Below are positions 58,984-64,000 of a stretch of 64,000 bases of DNA, in pieces. Under the pieces are notes generated by a model, which saw only the letters and a program-made list of their open reading frames with translations, ran no database searches and had not been told where the DNA came from. Each line of letters begins with the position of its first letter. The first letter of the stretch is position 1. The position numbers and the translations under genes were made by a program. Source of the stretch: Pisolithus tinctorius. Its lineage: Eukaryota > Basidiomycota > Agaricomycetes > Boletales > Pisolithaceae. Location: contig JANFAH010000012.1 in NCBI GenBank assembly GCA_024663395.1, positions 1,586,936 through 1,650,935 on the forward strand, in the 5' to 3' direction.

Positions 58984-61362
58984 ATGGCTGATTGGTCTGA
59001 AGTCTACTCTGATCTGCTGTCCTCCTATGTGGAGCAGTACACAGATGCCCGAGGGAATCCTGACCTCAGGGCCCAGATCCTGGCTGATGTGAAATCCCAG
59101 ATCCTTCAGCAAGCATCTTCAGGATCTGTGGAATTGCCCCAGAACTTGAGAGTGGTAGGGTATCTTTTTCATCAAGTTTCACATATCTCAAGTGTATTTA
59201 GGCCATCAGAAGGGTGTTTTTGCCAGAACTAGACCCTGAAGACCAGGATGATGAGGAACACATCATTGAGAGCATCCTGGCTGCAACAGACAAGAGGAAG
59301 GAGCAGCCTGGGACTGGTGAGGATGAGGATGGCAGAGAGGAGAGGACCAGACCTACCAAGGCTGGAAATTACAGAAAACCCTTCACTGATTTTACTGCCT
59401 CCCAGCAGCTCTTCAAAGAGGACATGGATGCCTATGATAGGGAGAGGAGGGACACCAAGGACCCCAAGACCATAGGTCAGAGGACCAAAATCATCCAACA
59501 GTGGTGGGAGTCTCTTGCAGATGACAAGAAGGCTGAAGCAGGGAGGGCTGCTTCCAAGTGGAATAAGTTGGGAGCTCCAAAAGAAACTCATGAATTGTCA
59601 GTGCTGGTCTACTTCAAATGTCTTATACTAATCATGCAATAATTCAGGTACAGGAGAAAAAATTTTCCCAACATGGCCAGAGACTTTATTGAAACAGTCA
59701 GGAGGACCATGGGGTCAAATATAGTGATGTTTCTGGCTCATGAGACTACTGATTCTCAGATCAAGATGGCAGTGTAGGTTCCCCTTTACCTTGTCTATCC
59801 AATGCTAATGAAGAAACCTAGCTTTGAAACACAACCCCCTGATGGGAAGAAGGCCTTCTCAGAGTCTTCAGAGCCCACCAAGGATTGGGTTCTAAAGGGA
59901 GAGCAAATGTTAACCAATTATCTTTTGACTGAAGCTGGTAAGTGATAAACATTGGTGATCAATGTAATATGTGTACCTAGGTTGATTCCATACTCAGCTG
60001 AGGAAGATTTGAATGATGAGAATCCAAAGGTGGAGATAGCCTTGGATGATGAAGGAAACCCAGAGGTACCAGCTTGGACTGGTCAGAAACTCAAGGTCCA
60101 GCAGAGTTTGGCAAGAATGGTCTTCCAGGCTGCCTATGGTATGTTCTTGATTGTCAAGTGCATCTACAGTTGTTGATGGAAGTTGGAAACATAGCAAAGT
60201 TTACAGGGAAGCCCAAGGCCAAGGTTCCCTGGGGCCTGCTTATCAAGTCCCATTTGGAGTATCTGAGTTCCGATTCCATCCCAGAAGGATTCATGATGAA
60301 AGATCCTTCAAAATGGACCAAGGCCGACATGTGGATGCTTTGGAATCATTGGAATTCCCAAGAGGAGGAGGATAAGGTGATTGTTTCATTCATCAAGTGC
60401 AAAAAGGAGGACGAGCCATTGGGAAGGCCCTGGAACAGGAAAACCCCATCCAAAAAGAGAGAGTGGATGAGCCCTGGGGAGGACAGTGAAGCTGGGGTGG
60501 AGGCCAAGCCCTCAGATTTAGGGGAAGAAATTGGTGGGGCTGGTATGACCCCTATAGCAACTTCATCAGGGGCCCAGGATATCCTTGACTCTGGGAGGGC
60601 CCCATCTGAAGATACCCCTCATGAATCCAGCCCTGCTTGTCATGCCAATGGGGACAGGGTGAAATATTTAAAGTCCCTTTGCATCATGCCCAGGTACCAG
60701 GAACTTGTTGAGCTTGTAGATGGCTTGCCAGAGACAGTAAGTGATAAACTTTCTTCAAATACCAGGTTAACAAACATTTTGTACAGGAACCTGATGCTGG
60801 ACCAGTCAACCTGCCTGTCTGGGCATCTTGGGCCTGGAGTGCCCAGTATTTGCCCCAGGAGATGCATGGCAATGGGGATTCCTTCTGGAAGGCACTGTAT
60901 CAATTGCAAAGTGAAAAGTTTGCATCCACCCAAAAAGGTCTTACCATTGTACTGGGATTTGGTTTGTTGTGGAGGGAGTGCAAAAGAGCACAGGACATAG
61001 AATCAGATGACCCTGAAGCTGCTAATCTGGGCTTTTTGCTAGGCTCAGGTCTTGATATCCACAAGGGGGAAGATGTTATGGGTGCAGTGGGGCTGGTAGT
61101 TGCAAGACTGCAGCAGAATTCTGGTGGCTCAAGCAGAGGGATTGGTGCACAGGAAACAACTGGGGTCAGTGCAGGGGATTCCTGTCCCACCCAGGGGGGT
61201 GGCATGAAGGAATCCCAGAATACAAGAAAGGATGTGAGGAAAAGAAAAAGGGGAGGCAGTGGGGATGTTGATCAGAAGATGGCAAAGGAGGGTGAAGAGG
61301 CAAGCAAGAAATCAACTAGAGCTCGTCAACCAACCAAGAGAGCTCTGGGTCTTGGTCTATAA
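58984..61362 (+). CDS. KDZ cargo protein, possibly HMG-like
   Basis: Multi-exon gene starting MADWSEVYSDLLSSYVEQYT. A conserved-looking block, YRKPFTDFTASQQLFKED with KIIQQWWESLADDKKAEAGR soon after, resembles an HMG-box helix pattern (aromatic start, WxxL, lysine-rich), but this is only a suggestion. The next exons give VRRTMGSNIVMFLAHETTDS, KVPWGLLIKSHLEYLSSDS and KADMWMLWNHWNSQEEE. The last exon holds YLPQEMHGNGDSFWKALYQL and ends in a highly basic tail (RKRKRGGS; STRARQPTKRALGLGL) at 61,362. It lies 3' of the transposase on the same strand inside the right array, so it belongs to the element. DNA or chromatin binding is inferred from the basic tail. Confidence 0.65.
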
Positions 61363-61639
61363 ATAAACTGTAGATGGTGTGAATCAAAAGGATCCCTATA
61401 TATGGCTACCCATGCTCATTGCAAGTTTCAAACCCTGTGAGATCACTGACATCACCTGGAGGTGAAGAATGGCCATGGATTCAGGGGGTAAGGCCACCCC
61501 CCAGTGAGGTTGGCCAACACTGGTCTCAGGGGGTATGTCCATCTGGAAGTGTCATCAGAGTCAATACTTCTGGTAACATCTAAATTGACAAGCAATTGAT
61601 TATGCCAAGGGAATTTTCAGGGTTTGGCCAACCCTACTT
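61363..61639. other. Spacer before the right array
   Basis: Contains decayed array-like motifs such as GAGGTTGGCCAAC near 61,505. No gene. Confidence 0.4.
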
Positions 61640-62535
61640 CCAGGTGGTGAGGTCTGTGTCCATCCCCCAGTGAAATTGGCCAACACCACTTCCAGGGTGT
61701 GAGTCCATCCCCCAGTGAGGTCGGCCGACACCACTTCCAGGGTGTGGGTCCATCGCCCAGTGAGGTCGGCCGACACCACTTCCAGGGTGTGGGTCCATCC
61801 CAGTGAGGTCGGCCGACACCACTTCCAGGGTGTGGGTCCATCGTCCAGTGAGGTCGGCCGACACCACTTCCAGGGTGTGGGTCCATCCCAGTGAGGTCGG
61901 CCGACACCACTTCCAGGGTGTGGGTCCATCCCCCAGTGAGGTCGGCCGACACCACTTCCAGGGTGTGGGTCCATCATCCAGTGAGGTCGGCCGACACCAC
62001 TTCCAGGGTGTGGGTCCATCCCAGTGAGGTCGGCCGACACCACTTCCAGGGTGTGGATCCATCGTCCAGTGAGGTCGGCCGACACCACTTCCAGGGTGTG
62101 GGTCCATCCCCCAGTGAGGTCGGCCGACACCACTTCCAGGGTGTGGGTCCATCCCCAGTGAGGTCGGCCGACACCACTTCCAGGGTGTGGGTCCATCCCC
62201 CAGTGAGGTCGGCTGACACCACTTCCAGGGTGTGGGTCCATCGCCAGTGAGGTCGGCCAACACCACTTCCAGGGTGTGGGTCCATCCCCAGTGAGGTCGG
62301 CCGACACCACTTCCAGGGTGTGGGTCCATCGTCCAGTGAGGTCGGCCGACACCACTTCCAGGGTGGATCCATCGTCCAGTGAGGTCGGCCGACACCACTT
62401 CCAGGGTGTGGATCCATTGTCCAGTGAGGTCAGCCAACACCACTTCCAGGGTGTGGGTCCATCGCCCAGTGAGGTCAGCCGACACCACTTCCAGGGTGTG
62501 GATCCATCCCCCAGTGAGGTCGGCCGACCTCCCTC
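61640..62535 (-). repeat. Right subterminal 43-45-bp tandem array (about 20 units)
   Basis: On the minus strand the unit reads CCTGGAAGTGGTGTCGGCCG then ACCTCACTGGG, sharing the GGAAGTGG core and the GTCGGCCGAC palindrome with the left array in inverted orientation. Most units keep the perfect palindrome. Changed units lie mainly at the inner edge (61,500-61,690) and near 62,420-62,490. Confidence 0.92.
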
Positions 62536-62570
62536 CAACATGTCAGCCTATCCACCATCAGGGTCTATAG

Positions 62571-62648
62571 GCCGATGTCGGTTAGTCCCACTTTCAGGAC
62601 CAAATGTGCATGTCGGATGACCCACTTTCTGGATTACATGTGACTGAA
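62571..62648 (-). repeat. KDZ terminal inverted repeat, right
   Basis: On the minus strand it starts TTCAGTCACATGTAATCC and contains the same AAGTGGGTCATCCGACATG and GGGACTAACCGACAT blocks as the left end. Confidence 0.9.
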
Positions 62649-64000
62649 GGGTCTGGTCCTTGGTGGTTGGTGACGGAGAGGAGGGTTTGTTGGCTGGGAT
62701 GCAAATTACACACCTGCCTGATGCGGGTTCGATGCCCACATCCTGTGGGGCAGAGTGGGACATGCTGTCGAATGACCTTGTTACAGAGTGTGTGTGGCCT
62801 ATACTCAGGGGGACCACTCAGAGCGTTCTCGTCGGGCAATGAAGGCTGGGGCCCTTGCCCATGCATTGCAAGGCAAGAAGTTCGTTGTTAGTCATTCGGG
62901 TTCCCAGTTCCTTGGCGACGATTCTCCGTGTTTTCTGAGTGCGCTGTTTCCACATTTGGATCCGTGGGTATTGGGGGCTTCAACCATCCTGCTCGGGAGC
63001 CTAGCCAGCGTTTGTCATTCCAATGGCAGGTTAGAAATTTGTTATGCCAGGTCGACTCGCCTTTTATGCGTGATCCTTCCTTCGCATTCATCTGTTGGAA
63101 CATTATGCAGAAGCGTGCGGCAAATGATAACACAGTGTTTTGCATTCCATCAGCACGTCGTCACTCTCTGGTCAAAGAGTTGCATGAGAACGAGGGGTTC
63201 GTGCGCTCGCTCGCGCAGAGATTCGAGTGCGACGCGCACGCTAAGGTTGTTTCTCCAGGCGAGCGTCAGGCCTTGCAGTTATTCCGTGAGCTTAGTGTCG
63301 TTTCCAGAACCTTGCCAGGCAGTGATGGCTACAAGTTATGTAGACGGAATGAGATATGCTCGCTCATTCGCAGATTAGGCACACCTGCATTTTTGTGACT
63401 TTTAAACCCGCACGACCTCACCATTGTTCTTGTAGGGCATTTTGGGGGGTTGGAAGCATCTCGCTGGCGTACCCTCTCTGCGTACGATCATGCAAGTTTT
63501 GTTGCCTCCCATCCTGGTGCTGCCGTGAGGGCGTTCGATTGTATTATTCAGGGCTTTCTTCGTATCGTGGTCAAATACAACAGGGGGGTTGGACTGTTTG
63601 GGAAATGTTCGGGGTATTATGGGATGGTGGAGGCCCAGGGTCGCGGTACACTTCATTGTCATATGTTGTTGTGGGTGGAGGGCAATCCGAATCCTGAACG
63701 TCTGTGATCTTTGATGCTGGAGAGCACTGCATTTGAAGATGAAGTGTTGCAGTGGTTGGAAGATCTCATCAAATGTGAGCTGCCGGGGACAACCATCAAG
63801 AACATGTTTTCGTTGTTCGGTGACTCGAAGAAACCCCATCATCGGGAGGGCACAGAGGATCCCCAGTTGCTTGCCCCTCCTTGTGTGGATGACATGGAGG
63901 AGGACTTGTTTCGTCTGCAGTACGAGGATCTTGTACAGCGGCTAGCTGTGGAATGTAATTGGCACGAACATACTGCAACATGCTTCAAAAACCTTCGCCT
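62649..64000 (+). pseudogene. Helitron Rep/helicase protein, continuation with Rep (HUH) domain, degenerate
   Basis: Continuation of the split Helitron gene, running off the window. It resumes with DGEEGLLAGMQITHLPDAGS, then HSERSRRAMKAGAL. The Helitron_like_N (Rep) domain follows with HFGGLEASRW and the nuclease HUH-type motif GRGTLHCHMLLW near 63,640-63,672. The frame changes near 62,790 and again at the GGG run 62,965-62,967 (one G short before GIGGF). In-frame TGA codons lie near 63,396 and at 63,705-63,707. After each the family sequence continues (LNPHDLTIVLVG; SLMLESTAFEDEV). This half cannot be translated as it stands. Confidence 0.75.

Larger units (their letters stand above)
46071..62648. 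mobile_element. KDZ transposon with TET/JBP and H3-tail-mimic genes (about 16.6 kb)
   Basis: Large DNA transposon bounded by inverted repeats: 46,071-46,148 pairs with 62,648-62,571 over 78 bp with about eight mismatches, and weaker similarity extends to about 120 bp. Inside each end is a tandem array with a common palindromic core. It carries four genes: an H3-tail-like zinc-finger protein (-), a TET/JBP dioxygenase (+), the KDZ transposase (+) and a possible HMG-like gene (+). KDZ elements linked to TET/JBP genes are known from Agaricomycetes. It interrupts a Helitron gene. I see no clear target-site duplication. Confidence 0.9.

Noticed and set aside
61600..62541. Long open frames on the minus and plus strands
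   Set aside because: Same cause: the right subterminal array.
62725..62740. tRNA B-box-like GGTTCGATGCC
   Set aside because: It lies in Helitron coding sequence and no cloverleaf can be drawn.

Overview
This looks like a basidiomycete (Agaricomycetes) chromosome segment. Genes carry many short GT-AG introns. The gene families fit that group: BolA, a secreted flavin amine oxidase, ARMT1/DUF89, BTB proteins, HET-domain proteins. So do the mobile elements: a Tad-like LINE, PIF/Harbinger, Helitron, and a KDZ (Kyakuja/Dileera/Zisupton) transposon carrying a TET/JBP gene. No prokaryotic features were seen. Exon joins were worked out by hand from frame, splice sites and family motifs.

Left part (1-16,070): a BolA gene (-) and a secreted polyamine-oxidase-like gene (+) are transcribed divergently. 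Then come a multi-pass membrane protein gene (+), two weak gene candidates, and a long minus-strand gene. That gene joins a GTPase domain to TPR-like repeats and a C-terminal HET domain, an NLR-like layout. Region 16,071-27,284 holds a full-length LINE with two intact ORFs and a target-site duplication, a short-chain dehydrogenase gene with an apparent frameshift, and a complete PIF/Harbinger element with TIRs and a TAA target duplication.

Middle (27,285-44,440): three BTB-like paralogues follow. Two of them lie in a tandem duplication of about 3.2-3.7 kb whose junction cuts the first copy of the next gene. Then come an unknown three-exon gene, ARMT1/DUF89, and two tandem membrane-protein genes, one intact and one broken.

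Right part (44,600-64,000): a Helitron Rep/helicase gene is split by a nested element of about 16.6 kb with 78-bp inverted termini. Just inside each terminus is a 45-bp-period repeat array built on the palindrome GTCGGCCGAC. The element carries four genes: a protein starting with a histone H3 tail look-alike followed by PHD-like zinc fingers (-), a TET/JBP 2-oxoglutarate dioxygenase (+), the KDZ transposase (+) and a possible HMG-like cargo gene (+). The gene bodies are nearly free of CG dinucleotides, and the arrays vary mainly at their CGs. This suggests a transposon that lives with, and may manipulate, host cytosine methylation and H3-tail readers. This is the most interesting system in the window.

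Several genes differ from an intact frame by single bases in homopolymers. These may be assembly errors rather than true mutations.
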